From Halichondria panicea (Eukaryota; Porifera; Demospongiae; Suberitida; Halichondriidae): 64,000 nt of DNA. The stretch is from NCBI RefSeq assembly GCF_963675165.1, contig NC_087381.1:806001-870000 (forward strand). Reading direction: 5' to 3'. A program made the position numbers and the translations under genes. This document shows, one piece after another, positions 31,901 through 46,900 of the stretch. Position 1 is the first letter of the stretch. Each line of letters starts with the position of its first letter. The notes under the pieces are model-generated. The model ran no database searches. It worked only from the letters and a program-made list of their open reading frames with translations, and had not been told where the DNA came from.

Positions 31901-34900
31901 TTTCGTCAGGGCCCTCAGGGAATAATTGAATATGACTTACCTAGTCACTCGGCCATGGCAGATATTTCATATCTTACTCATTAGTTGTTTTTCAGTTACT
32001 CAAGAATAAAGTTTCCTGTAATGATATAACTATACGTACGTACGTTTGTGCTCGTAACCAACTATGCATGTCTCTGATATTAATGAAGAGTTGAAATATT
32101 ATTTTATTTATTTATTTATTATGCACATTTTCTTTCTTCAGTGAGAGGCGAGGATTTCATGATTAATGACACAGAGGTGACCTTCTATCACCAAGGCGAC
32201 ATGATGGAGGTTTGTCTGGAGCTGGTTATTGTTAACGACTTGTTTATTGAAGATCTCGAGAGATTCACAATTGACGTTGTCCCTAACAACCCGTACGATC
32301 GCATCCTTGGGAACAACCGAACAGAGATCTCTATAGAAGATAATGACTGTAAGTTACTATAGGCAGTGATAATAATTATTATAGTCACAGGGTGACAGGA
32401 TTTTGAAGTAGTCTAGAGCTAGAGGGGGAAATAAGGCATGCTTTGAAAAGTAACCAGAAAATATTGCTAAAAAAAGGTCAACTGTTATTTCAATACCCTG
32501 TTAGTATGTAACATTGCCAGCTATGGACACTCAGTCATACAACTAGTACCTGAATGCAACTTTTATGCTACTGCTTTCACTTTCATTTTAATCCATTCTG
32601 CTAGTTTGCAACGTAATTAACAAGTTTGTACGAGTAAATATTCTTGGCTGTAAGGAAGTTTTTTATTTTACGATAATTATTTAAAATCCTCACGCATGTC
32701 ACAGTTGCCGAATTTGTGTCACCGTTTAATGCGATGATAGCCATGCGTGAATCTGATTGGTTCCCTGAGAAGGAACCACGGTCGTTTTGCCTCGTTCCAA
32801 CCAACAGAACAAGAGACTACCTGCGGAGAAGCGTTGCGGTGACCTTTACACCTAGCACGTTGGGAGCAAGTAAGTTCACAAATTGCATAATAATAAGGAT
32901 TATATACAACGGATTTCTATACCGTATCTTTTTGACAGCCACTAATATTAAATTTGATATAGCGTACTATGTGATAGCTAGATCTCCCTAAGAGCTTTAT
33001 TGATCTTAGCTATAGTTATCGGCAGTGAAAGCAACTTCTTCTAAGTTATTAATTAAAAAGTGTGTTTCCTTCTGTTCGGGTAGTGGCTTTAACAGCCTTA
33101 TTGTTCCGGGCCCAAATTGTTGGTTTATATGGTTCTATAAGTATTGGGTGGTTCTCCTCAGCCCTTTAGTCTGACATTAACAGTATATATGCCTCAGATT
33201 TTTGGACTACATGTACATAATTATGTAAGCATACATTTCGGTTGATAGGCATGCGCAGTTAACTGAATTACGTGTATATAGCTACAAAAGTCAATGTAGC
33301 TGGGTTGATTCAAACTAAGCACCCACTAACGTACGTATGACCACACCACCTTCAGTGATGGGCGAGGACTTCATGCTGTACGGAACAATGCAGACCTTCT
33401 ATCAAGACAACACTTCAGTTTGCCTGCAGCTGCGTATCATCAACGACCGTCGTATTGAATACACCGAGAGCTTTGCCATCGAAATCTCATTGGATAACCC
33501 TGACGACTCTATCGTGGGCGTGAATAGAACAGAAATCTCCATTGCCGATGACGACTGTAAGTTACTATCTATATGTTACACGTACGTACGTACACGTAAA
33601 AGAAATTTAATGGCTTACATTACATGGTCAACAATTTAACAGTGTATTTTGTTGGTTTTTTGTAATCCTCTGCTTCAGTTGTATAATTAGAATTATGTAC
33701 GTATGTGCTTTCTAATTAACCAATACATGTATATTACGTATAATTAAGTTCAATTCTTGCTCGTCATGTTGTACGTATATTTATACAGTTGTTGTGATCG
33801 AGTTGGAGCTGGTCGCTAACGATGGCTATGTGTCGGAGGGAGTGGACAATTTCAACGTATCGGAGGGAGACACTTTCAACGTGAACCTCGTACTGGTAGA
33901 TGTAATGGATGGACTGGAAACAGACGTGGAAGTCAATGTAACCGTTGGAGGTACGTTTATATGTGTGTGTGCATGTGACTCGATCAATAATCATGTGACA
34001 GTACGATAAATAGCTAGCATAATTGAAGCATATCAATAATTTATTTGTGGTATTACTATTATTAGGCCAATAACATACGAATTGCTGATGCGATACAATT
34101 ACATGTTTACAATGTACTACATGTGGGAATGCAGCCGATACTGTATACTTGAGACCACACCTACTAGACCACACCTACTTTCTGTACTGTACGTATATTT
34201 GTGTATAGTATCCATGTATTACGTACAAACGTATTTCCTTCTTTATTGCCCTACAGTCAATTCGCTTGTAGTGAGGAGACATGTTGAAGTCTATGCAAGT
34301 TCTAACGAGTTTTCTCCTTTCGGGGTTCAAATACTGACCATACCAAGCTCTTCAATGAACGGAAGTGTAGTTTCTCTGACGGTAACTGTAGTCGATGATG
34401 AGATAGTCGAGAATGACGAGGGACTAAGGATTAGTGTTAACCCTGGCAACCAGTATCAGGTGACTAACGAACAAGCTGGAACTGTGGTCCTCACCATTAT
34501 GGATAATGACGGTAAGTGCATGTACAACGTGTACAAAACACTTTTAATAATGGACAAATTATGTCCAGGTGACGTATCATTATAGAGGGGGGCTTATTTC
34601 GAAGAAGTACGATCATTTTTACTTAAAAATGCAAACCTTATTAGAGACACAATCTAAGTCAACCGCCTAACATACGTATATTGTTATAAATATTGCATAT
34701 TATGTAAAGAGTTTAGAACTTGCTTTTGCTTTCCCCGTAAATCTCTTAATTAATATAAAGGTTGTGTTATTATCTCATACGTATACGTATTATATCAGGT
34801 GTTTCTCTGTTCTTGTCGACCAATGAGATTATGAGCCTCGAGGGTGGTGAGATCAGTGTCGCCGTGTACGTGGACATGGAGTCACCAGTACGTAACAGAG

Positions 34901-37900
34901 ACGTACAAGTGAACGTTACCATCGACTACAACAATGCTGGTACGTACAAAAAACTGTCCACAATTATACACATGTAGACACTACTAAGACAAATTTACAT
35001 ACGCATGCAGTTTATAAATTCTTAATTGTAAGAAATTTGTCTTTCGTACGTACATGTGTATACGCGCCTTTTTTTATATATAACACTAAAGTTTTGAAAA
35101 TTAACTTAAATTCTGGTAATCCAATTTCAATGATATTCTGAAAGCTTGCAATGAGCCCTTATCAAATGATGTATGGTATGTGAACATTTCTATTTTTGCA
35201 AGAAATTTATTCGAGTCTACGTATCTTTTAACTCTATACAGATGCAAACGACACTGGTAATTTCAGTCAAGTTCTTGTCTTCACTCCTGATATCAATGTC
35301 ATCACTGTCACTATCCCCGTTGTCGCCGACAACATTGTTGGATCTGATAAGATGTTCACGGTGAACTTCAACCCTACAAATAGTCTCGACACTTTCATCG
35401 ATGGCTCTAATAGCGTTTCCGTGACGATTATTGAGAGTAAGTTACAGTAACCGTATTGGGTTTTAAAATGACACATTTTTTTTTCGTTTTTACGAATTGC
35501 AAATTTTTGCATAATTCGCATAATTGGAAATAACATGTACGTATATGTACCATGCAATGATGATTGCTGTGTGTTGCTAGGTGCCAATCTGACGCTGACC
35601 CAGAGGAACATGATGGGCATGGAAGGGGACGTGGTTGAGGTGTGTGTAGCACACGCCCACACACTCGAGGATAGCGTCTCAGTGCTGCTCACTCTGATAA
35701 CAGGCACTGGTACGTCGTAGTAATACCATAAGTCTGTTATTATACGTTATAATCATCGTGCAGCTTGTGTGTGTGTGTACGTATAATTATGTATTATACA
35801 AAAGATTCCTATTGGACGCTCAGTATAATTATATTGGCTGCATATACATATAGCTACGTACTTATAATAATTGCTAAGTAATTATATCTCCCAAATATAT
35901 GTACAATGTAAGTGCACTGAAATATTATGAGTTACTGTCACTCTTAAAAGCATGAATTCTATGCAATATTCTTTTTCATTGTACCTACGTATTTCATAAT
36001 ACAGCTGAAGAGGCGGACTTTGCCTTTTATGCCACGATGGAGCGCAGCTATACCGTCACCTTTAACAACATAACGTCCAACCAGATTTGTGTAAATGTAT
36101 CCCTGATTGATGATGACATCGCTGAGAATTCAGAGTCGTTTGTAGTTGTCTTGACAGCCATCGATACAGATGACACTATTGGGATCAACAGTACAAATAT
36201 AACCATTGCCGACAATGATGGTAAATGAAATCCTTACATTTGACATGTACGTAGACTTGCTACGTTTCCATGGTGTTGGAATCATCGTAGAGGATTAAGA
36301 TTGAAAGTTAAGAATTTTCTAGGATATAAGTTCGAGTTTTAGTGGCCACAGAATGTCTTGCGTATTTCATGCAGCCATTAAAATTTTTAATGGACTCTGT
36401 ATTATAGTATTAAGCTGCATGCTCGTATTAGTGCTATATATACACTGTATTACTATTAATAATATTTTGCTAGTGGAATAATCTTTGCCAATGAGCCAAA
36501 TCAGCAGAAAGTTGACCCTTTTGCGATCGATCTACTACATTGCGTTCTGGCAAGGATCGTGTGTATTTACCATGTTAGGTTTTGCGATTTTATTATTATT
36601 GCTAAGTTCACATATAATATAATTATGTTTGTCTTTGATGCTCGCAAAATTTTTATTGTTGTGATATATGCACATTTTATTTGTGTGTGTGTAGGTGTCA
36701 TGTTCAGCTCACCAGATGTGGTGGCCACTGAGACGAACGATGACCAAAATGTACTCGTGTGTGTTATCATGACTCCACCTGCCGGAGGTCTGGATAGAAA
36801 TGCAGCAGTTTCAGATGGAGAGTCTGGAGGTATTGTTTTAAGAAGCTATTTTATCATTAATTTCTTAAGTACATGTATGATAACCCCCCCCCCCCCACCC
36901 CTGCAGCATAACATAATTATTTGGCACTCTGGTCCCAAATAAACATTTAATTTTTATGTGCAAAAACATCCCCTCAACAAATAAATGCCACCTCTTCTAA
37001 TAACCAAATTTATTCCCCAAATAAATGATAGGAGAGTTGGTTGCACAACTGATAATGATGCTCAAGACGCTATATTATACTCCTCTGTCTCTCTCTGTAG
37101 TTACACTGACATTCTCACCAACTAATGTGGAACAGACACAGTGCGTTAATGTCACCGTTTTCGGGGACAGAATAGTGGAAAGCAACGAAACCGTGAATGT
37201 TACTTTCCACATTCAATACCCTCTGGATAGTATGAATGGTAGTCTTTACTTCTCAGCAAACATCATCATTGTGGACGATGATGGTAAGAACATCTATTTA
37301 AACAGCTGCAGTTAATTAGTGTGCAAAGTACGTGTACGTTTTTTTTACCAATGAAGCAGATAACAAGATGATTGCATCTGTGTACGTATAATTATACTGA
37401 TTACTCTTGAAACATTATTAAGTACGTACGTATATATTTTTTGCGATCAAGCACGTACGAAGTACAGGTATGAAAACGTATCGTATTTATGCATGGAGAC
37501 CATAATAATTATATTATAATTATAATGTTGTACTGTCTTTGTGTCCATTACAGGTGCCACTGTTAGCTTCACTATTCCGAGCCAAGATGCAAATGAGGAC
37601 GCTGGTAATGTGAGTGTGTGTGTCACGCTAGTTGACGTCGATGGTGGTCTCAATAGGACTGTACCGTACACCATCACATCAGGTGAGTATATATAAGTAC
37701 CATTTTTATATATAGTTACCGTATAGCAGGTAATTTTTGTGGGATAAAAAATTTGTTATTTTTATTGGCAAACTGATCTCCACGAAAACATAGGCATGGT
37801 TTATCGGAACGCATGTATTGAAGTCAAACGAAATTTTTACCCCACGAAAATTATCCGCTATTAGACAGTATATTCTCTTTAATATTCTAATTAATGGACA

Positions 37901-40900
37901 CTCTCTTCATAATTATGTTTTACCGTACAGACATGAGAAATATATGGAACGATGAATTTCCTGGAAATTCATCGGCTGGTCAGGAGAAATGCATCACTGT
38001 GTACATTGAAGAAGATCAAATCGTTGAAGATCCCGAAATCAGGGTATTCACGCTGGCTGTTGTCAATGGCAACGATCTCCTTGGAGACATCGTAACACAC
38101 AATGTGACAGAGATTGATAATGATGGTAGGAAGTGTAATTATGTTTTTTGTACAGCTTTTAATTAGTGTGTCCGAAAGTTAGTTTTCTGCTTCTATAGGA
38201 AAATAAAAACAAATTATCGGGATTATAATAGTTTATAGTATGCATGTTCACATAATATTAAAAGTCAGTCATTTAACTATTATGTATACACCTGTACATG
38301 TGTAGGTGTTTCCATCACCCTGATGCCCATTGGTGAGGTCATGGAGAACCAAACAGTTGATATTGAGTTCTTTGTAGAGGGTATACTTGACAAAGACATC
38401 ACTGTAACAGTCTACATTGAGGAAGGTAAGTATTCGATGGATGTTGATAACTATGATACAATTTTATATTGTCGGGAAGTTCTCGTTTGTGTTATAATTA
38501 TGCCTAACTATATTCTGTGTATAGTGTAATTATGGCTCTTTGTGTTACTGTGCACAGAACGCACGGTATTTTGCACATAATTATGTCTATTATACCTATA
38601 CTGTTACCCTCAGCAAATTTTACCCTTTATACAGTGTGTCTGACAGGCTGGGTACGTAGCTCTGTATATAGTTTTGTGTTAGCTATGTAGCATTTAATAT
38701 TTTTGACCATTTCCAGATTTGAGTGAAAAATTTTTCTCTCCATTTAATAGATACGAACGACACGATGATTATCGATGGTGATCTGATTGTGTCTGATAAT
38801 GGCACATATACAGTCGTACTGGTTGTCATTGGTGACAGTATCATCGAGAACCCAGAGACATACACAGTTCAGATCAGGTCTGATAACACCTTCGATGAGA
38901 TCGGACCAGCACAGGACTTCACCATTATCGATCAAGATGGTAAGATTTCTCACTCTTCATCTCATCATAATTATAATTAAAACAAGCTAGGGTGCATCTT
39001 TAAACTTGAGTCTAGAATACGTATTTTGTGTGCATGGGGCTTTCAATAATCTATGCCTTGTGTCTCCTATAATGAAGGCCTCTCTCAAATTGTAGCCTCC
39101 TTTGCCAGCAAAATGAAACATTTAGTATAACCGCAAAAAATTAATAGTAATTACTGTGTTTTGTGTGGGACTTACGTATGATGGACCAATTTTACCATCT
39201 TAAAAGACTAATGTGTATAAATTGTAAAATAGTGATACGGCTATAAAGTAAATTGACATTTCGTTCCTCAGGAGCCACAATTCAACTAGACCTTATCAGT
39301 GACATCACTGAAACTGATGAAGATGTCAACATCACCGTCTCATTCTCAGTGATGGGAGTGTTTGAGAGGCCATCGACCGTGACCGTCGGCTTGGTTCCAG
39401 TGGGTAAGTATATCACTGTAGCTATGTTTGAAATGGAATGCTTATAAACTTTTAATCAAATGACATTATTTATTTGAACAACTGTACCAACTGAAAGAAC
39501 TTCCATAAAACCACACAATAAATTTGAACCACCAGGACTAAAGTTATGGTCACTCAAAGAGCTTTCTAAACCTATGTATTAAACAGAAGTCTGTGCCAGC
39601 TAGTACAGATTTAAAAATTCCCTGTGTATAGAGGAAGGAAAGAGAAATACTTGACATCAACTTAATGTGTAACTATGATGTCATACCTCGCAGATACCAA
39701 CGATGTCAGGATTGTCAATAATGTTATAACAGTTGCTGAAAGCGGAGGGTACACCGTAACCATGGTGATAGTGGGAGATGTACTGATTGAGAACACTGAA
39801 GACTTCCGATTGATGTTTGTATCCGACAATGACAACGATGTCTTCTATCAAGGTCTCGGTCCCGAGATGATTGAAGATGGTAACCTGAGTTTCAGTGTGA
39901 TGGACAATGACGGTGAGTTGCTATAGCAACATGTAATCACTACCGGCCCAGTAAGACACAGAATCCCATGACACAGCCGCACATAAGACTGTAGAGTACA
40001 TTTATTTTAAATAACTGCTAAGTTTTGATTGCCTGCAATAGTTCATAGCTATCATAATTAAATGGGTATTTTTTTTAATAATAATTTATCTATCTGAGCA
40101 GGTGCTATCTTTACCCTGGCCACTATCAGTGATGTCACTGAGACTGATGTTGATATCACCATTCCCGTCAACTTCACTGTGACAGGGCTGTTTGAGAGAA
40201 ACTCGACCGTGACAGTCCGACTAGCTCTGGGTGAGTTGAGTATGTAGTCCATAAATAAAGATCATTTGGTAATAGCTAGTATTTTAAATCTTCCTTTAAC
40301 ATAATTTACAGCATTTAGCTATGTACAGTACATACTTTAAAAGACTCTGCGTATGTCTTTAAAATTGTAGTTTGGCTTCAAAGTTCAATTCCATTTTCCC
40401 AAAGCATAATTATACAAGTCTTGGTGCATGTATATTTACCTTTTGGCAAATCTATTGTTTGTATAATTATTACCGTATAGCGAGTAATTTTTGTTGGTGT
40501 AAATTTTTCGTATGAACTTACCAATTAATTTTTATATATTCGTTGTTGTTCTCCCGCTATTAATTTTTATATCACAGACACGAATGATGTCATTATTGCC
40601 AATGGAGAGGTAACTGTTTCTGTTGCCGGGGACTATTATGTCGAACTGGTTGTCGTTGGCGATGAGATCGTAGAGAGTGATGAAACCTTCACAGTGGAGA
40701 TAGCCGTGTCTAATCCACTGGACACCACTCCTGGTCCCACGCAGACATTCACTGTATCCGATGACGATGGTACGTATAATATTTCTTATAATAATTATTT
40801 TTTATTGTGAGCAACCAGATTATAGGCCCTATAAAAACAAAAGTATGAATCAATATCTCAACAACTATCCAACTCCATATTGCTATATGTGTACCTGCGT

Positions 40901-43900
40901 ATGATAAGTACAGTTTACTGTGCTCGCTGGCTTTTCAAATGCGTATAATTTAATAATTAGCACGTTTGATGCTCGTAGTAATACTACCATGAACACGTGC
41001 AGGTGCTGTCATCACACTGATGGCTATTGGTAACGTCATGGAGGACCAAACAGTTGATGTTATGTTCTCCGTGGAGGGTACACTTGAGAAGAACATCACT
41101 GTAACAGTCAGCATTATTGGAGGTGGTAAGTACACACTCAACTTATATTAGTACAGTTGAATATAATTATGCAGTCATTTTCGTTTGTTGTAATCATTCA
41201 AATTTCATGGGCTGCCTTTTGCTTTGCATGCAAGCTAGCAGCGGGTATATTTCTAGGATATAAAATGTTCACGGTTTTCGCTGATTTTAGTTTATACCCT
41301 CGAAATATACCCGCTATAAATGATGGTATAAAATTAATAAGCATTGTTCTGTCACTAATTTTATACATATACGGCTTCCTTCTATATATAATTACGTTTT
41401 TGCATGCAAGCTGTGCATGCATGGAATTTCTATGTAAATAGCTAGCTATTGATTTTCATTGATGGACCGATCGAACTTTGATCTCTCATTGAACAGATAC
41501 AAACGACGCCATGATCATGGATGGTGTATTTATCGTGTCCGCCAGCGGATTATATACAGTCGTACTGGTTGTCATTGGTGACGCTATCATCGAGAACCCA
41601 GAGACATACACAGTTCAGATCAGCTCTGATAACACCTTCGATGAGATTGGACCAGCACAGAACTTCACCATTATCGATCAAGACGGTAAGAGAGGTCATT
41701 AATTTAGAGTACATACAGGATTAGCATCTTAGACTGTTATTAATTTGAGTGTAGAATGTGTTCATGATAATTATATTATTTCTTCAAGTAAAAGATAAAT
41801 TTGCGATTATCAGATTGTACGTTTAGATCGAGCTAGATTACACAAATCTGTGATGGGCCAAATCCATCGTTTTATAAACTATAGGGTCCTGATTATAATT
41901 ATGCAATAATGTTTTGCTCTCATGCAGGAGCAACAATTACATTAAGCCCTATCGACGTCATCACTGAAACTGATGAAGATGTCAACATCACCGTGTCCTT
42001 CTCAGTGATGGGAACGTTTGAGAGGCCATCGACCGTGACCGTCAGTTTGACACAATCGGGTGTTTCTGAATCGGGTAAATAAATAACTATTGTAGCCATT
42101 ACGATTGCATACAAAGCTGTGATTATATAACTGTACGTTCGTATATGTGCATAATCAAGGTACGCTATTACCATAGTAACCATGCAAGTGTTACATCTTG
42201 TGCTTCTTTGCAGATATAAACGATGTCAGGATTGTCTACGACGTTATCAATGTTGCTCAAAGTGGAGAGTACACTGTAACCATGGTGATAGTGGGAGATG
42301 TACTGATTGAGAATACGGAACAGTTCCGATTGATATTTGTATCCGACAATGACAACGATGTCTTCTATCAAGGTCTCGGTCCCGAGATGATTGAAAATGG
42401 TAGCCTGAGTTTCAGTGTGATGGACAATGACGGTGAGTTGCTATAGCAACATGTAATCACTACCGGCCCAGTAAGACACAGAATCTCATTAGTTAGGAAA
42501 CACAGCCACACATAAGACTACATTTCGTTCCTCAGGAGCCACAATTCTACTAGACCTTATCAGTGACATCACTGAAGAACTTTGATTGTCACTTGTTCAT
42601 TGTTACCCATGCAGCTACTATAATACAACTCCGTTATTTAAGAAACAGTGCATCTATACGTGTATAGAAGCATACTGATATTAATGGCCATCATGATAAT
42701 TATGGCTATTGCACTACTTAACTAAAACATTTTCCTTTCATGAATACCTAGGTGCTATCTTTACACTGGGTGAATTCGAAGTTGCCGAGGAGACTGACGT
42801 TGATATCACCATTCCCGTCAACTTCGCTGTGACAGGGCAATTTGAGAGAATGTCGACCGTGACAGTCAAACTAGCTCTGGGTGAGTGGAATGCATGCTTT
42901 ATAGTGCTCAGCAATCGTAAATTGCGCATCTTATTTAGGAATAACCTTATAGCGTACTGTCACGTACATATATCATGTTTTTTACAATCCCTATATTATT
43001 GTGGTTTATTTGGCTCCAAAGTTTCTACAACAGGAAAATTAATTTGGCGAGTCTTTCAATTTGGCAATTATTTTGGTGAATTCTACTAAAAACTGTTCTA
43101 AAAATGGCACATTTGCCAAGTATAATACTTGCCTTTATGTGGTATTTCTCAAAACATGTGCCATCCATCTTTCATTGATCCCCAAGTTGAGATTTGTTTG
43201 CATGTATATTATCACAGACACGAGTGATGTCATGATTACCAATGGAGAGGTAACTGTTTCTGTTGCCGGGGACTACTCTGTCAACCTGGTTGTCGTTGGC
43301 GATCAATTCGTAGAGGGTAGCGAAACTTTCACAGTGGAGATAGTCGTGTCTAATCCACTGGACATTTCTGGTCCCTCACAGATACTCACCGTATCCGATG
43401 ACGATGGTACGTATATTTGGTATAATAATTTAATGACGTAACATTATGAGCACAAAATATTTCTAAACACCAACACCATGCACCATGTTAATTGGTTTGA
43501 AAATTGCAACTATTGTGCAGTTGTATACAGTTGCACCTTCCAGCCACCATAATTCATTATCTTTAGACCACTTAATCTCAGTCGCTCTATATAATCTCAG
43601 CTGCATACGTATATTATAATTATAATTATAGATTTCTTAATGCTACTGAGATCAGGGAATTCCCCTCCCACAATTACTGCATTATAGCCCGGGGAATCCC
43701 CCTACCACCATTACTGCATTATAGCCCGGGGAATCCCCGTCCCACCATTACTGCATTATAGCCCGGGGAATCCCCGTCCCACCATCACTGCATTATAGCC
43801 CGGGGAATCCCCGTCCCACCATCACTGCATTATAACCTGGGGAATCCTCCTCCCACCATCACTACATTATAGCCCGGGGAATCCCCCTCCCACCATCCTG

Positions 43901-46900
43901 TGTATTGTAGTTCCACTCTCCGCGTCATTTAACCAGTGTGTGTACTGTTCCTGTGTCCATACATGCAGGTGCTATTGTTCTCTTGGAGACAACGATGGTT
44001 GATCTGGCTAAGGGAGATGCAGTGAGAAACACTACTCAAGTGTGTCTGAGCGTTACTTCTGATCTTGGTCTGCTTGAAAGAAATGTGACTATATCAACAA
44101 GTGTTGATGAATCTGGTAAGCTTGAAATATACGTAGCTGTGTATATATCTAACGTACGTAATTCAGTTATCTATTTATGGGTTCATCGACCAATTCTAAG
44201 TAATTTTAAAGTACATTAATTTTGTTGATTATTATGATATAATTTTATTCCCTTTATGCACAGGTTTAACTGTTGACAGTGAGCTCGCCATTACCATGGA
44301 AACAGGGAGGGTGTGCTTTGAAGTATCTGTCATTGACGATGGAGAGGTCCTAAATTCAGTCCTCTCTTTCCAAATCACCTTCTCTCTAAGATGGCCGGTT
44401 GATAACTTTGAGCAATTCTTCATCACTACCATTTATGGTAATTTTGTATTTTGCATGTATAGATTACGACGATTAGATTATAATTATAACATCATGTGGC
44501 TCAACGACACAGTAATAAACAAATCCCTGCCTAGCTGGATTTACAAACCTCTTATTATGGAACTCCGTAATTAAGCTAGAAAAAAGCCAATGATTAATGA
44601 AGATGACTTAATTGCATAGCATACATAATAATTATTATAAACGAAAATAACTATTCACCATAGTACATGTAAATAAAAAATAGTATATGCTCAAGCTAGA
44701 TCTAACACACCTTCCTCCATGTTACAGTCACACCGCTGGTCACTGATGTCAACTACACTCCGTTCATTGATCTCGCTGAGGACGATGGCGTGAAACTACA
44801 GCGCCTGACCAACACCGACGATGGCTGCTCCAGCCTCATCTACATCAACAGTGGTCTTCCCTACGGTTCTAAGAGCGAGACGTCACTCAGGGTAAGGTTC
44901 CCTCAGGCTTATAATATTGTTACTATAATTATTATTTCATTTTCTTAAGAGCTTGAAAAATCTACAATTATGGTCTGATTTCAAATTTACAGATACTTCC
45001 TACTGCATATAATAATAGCATGTTTTGAGGGAAATGTGAAGTTATTCATTGTACATATGTATACATACCGTGAGGCTTCGTATTCCATTGGTCGTCATAA
45101 TGCGTAAGTGAAAAGCAATTAATAGCTGTACGTATAGTTCTGTTTTCACAACATCAATTTTCTTGATCTTCCATGCAGGTTTGTGCCAATGGAGCCATCT
45201 CAATTGGCACTGAACATTTCAATTTCTTTTCTCCGAGTCGATTCCCAAGCTCTTCGAGTCAAATCAGTTCCTCTAACGTCTTGGCCCCGTACTGGAATGA
45301 CCACGACTTGCGTGGGGATGGGAGTTCTATAAACTACAAGGTCTACACCCGAGAGCAGGGCAGTCGGGTCAGTGATGCAAAACTAGATGCTATCAGTCGT
45401 TTGATTTCAAATAAAGAAGAACTCAGTTTCAGTGGAATATGGATGCTTGTAGCCGAATGGAACGGTGCACCTGCCTATCCGTTTAATACTGACAAACCTC
45501 CACGAAATACGTACCAAGCCGTAGTGGTTACGGATGGTACTCAGACGTTTGCCGTGTACACTTACAACTGCGAGCAACTGGAATGGGAAAGCGGACAAGG
45601 TAGCAGCGTGTACTCCGTTATCGGCTACAATATTAATGATGGAAATTCACTCTTCTCATCAGTCAATCCATTTATGAATCATCCGTTAAGCAGGTCCAAA
45701 GGTGTCCGATCGGTAGCATGTATGAACAATCCCCTCCGTGTGGAGTGGTCGAACCTCGTGTATCTAGTCGGTAACGACACGGGAGCTGGTCAGCTTGCTA
45801 GGGCAAACTGCATCAACAGAGCTAATAAAGATCAAAGCTCGTTTCAGGCGAAGTCATTTAACAGTCAACCGTGTCCCTGCTCCTTTGCTCAAGCGGGGCG
45901 TGATAATCGTTATAGATTCGCCCGTAATACTTTATTCTTCATCACTAGAGATACTAGTTTCTTTGATAATTTCTGTTACGTACAGCGTTTCCGTTCCACC
46001 AATGGTGTTCAACTCTGCTGCTATAGTCGACAGTGAGTTTGTACAATTGGGTATATAGTATTGAGTGGGATAATTTTTCACCCTTGGACTAAAATCCTGG
46101 ATGCGGCCCTGACCGTAGAATATAGTTAGCAAGGTTACCGTATAGAGGGTAATGTTCGTGGGGCAAAATATTTGTGGGTTAAAGATCTGACCACGAATAT
46201 TTTACCCACGAAGGAAGCGACCTTGTCTACCTTTACCTGCAGTGCAATCAGCAACCAGGAAAATATTATCCACGAAATGACTAAAATTATATTGCTTCAA
46301 CCACTAATATTCCCCCCCCCCCCAAAATTACCCGCTATACGGTATCTAATAATGGGAACGATGTGGAGGGAGGCCGGTAATTTTAGAGAGACACCTCATT
46401 AATTAGTGCTTTTCCGAAATTATATTTATATAATACACCATTTCCCGTAGGTCTGGAGCGTTGCTAGGAGACCGTACATCTGGCAGCGATGCAAGTAGTA
46501 GCTCTCTTCTGCGATTCAATCCATTTTCTCAGCAATCGGATTATCTAGAGTTCGACTACAATTTCCAAGAGAGCTGCTGTAAGAACAGTGACATGTGTCA
46601 AGAGTACACACGTCTGCGCCCCAGTCATGACTGTAGCTCGTATAGGCCTCAACGGAGAGGTATGTATAATTATGATTGTCATTATGGTATTATGAGCGGC
46701 CGCTGTTATACAGCAGTGCTAGAAATGATTTTTTATTGACTGTATATATGGTCAAATGTCATTTGTGCCTGGTCATACTGACTGGACACATGCATGGTCA
46801 TTCTAATTAAACGTCCGGTCAATGACCAATGGCTGTGAGTAATTTCCAACACTGATACATACGTAGAGAGAGTGTTACTTGCATACATAAGTGAACTCAC

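Larger units (their letters stand above)
38306..43406 (+). repeat. Tandem duplication of three Calx-beta domains
   Basis: Domains 11-12-13 (38306-40769) and 14-15-16 (41003-43406) match in order. Domains 11 and 14 share [10 protein letters not shown] and [11 protein letters not shown], 12 and 15 share [16 protein letters not shown], and 13 and 16 share [12 protein letters not shown]. Parts of the introns match too. Confidence 0.9.
28822..44437 (+). other. Block of 17 Calx-beta domains in the giant gene
   Basis: Each domain is an N-half plus a C-half exon: 28822-28971/29278-29481, 29949-30104/30390-30596, 30876-31031/31210-31407, 31651-31818/32142-32348, 32705-32869/33356-33556, 33789-33950/34257-34511, 34799-34939/35242-35436, 35581-35709/36005-36220, 36695-36829/37101-37283, 37554-37682/37931-38125, 38306-38425/38751-38939, 39272-39403/39694-39912, 40102-40230/40578-40769, 41003-41125/41497-41685, 41928-42074/42214-42432, 42752-42880/43218-43406 and 43969-44115/44264-44437. 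Most C-halves carry a VxIxDDxxxExxE-like core, and many end in an acidic DND or DDD. Calx-beta is a calcium-binding beta-sandwich. Domain 17 lacks the acidic end. Confidence 0.85.

Noticed and set aside
43656..43905. Array of 37-base units that might look like CRISPR
   Set aside because: The units are contiguous without unique spacers, and the genome is animal.
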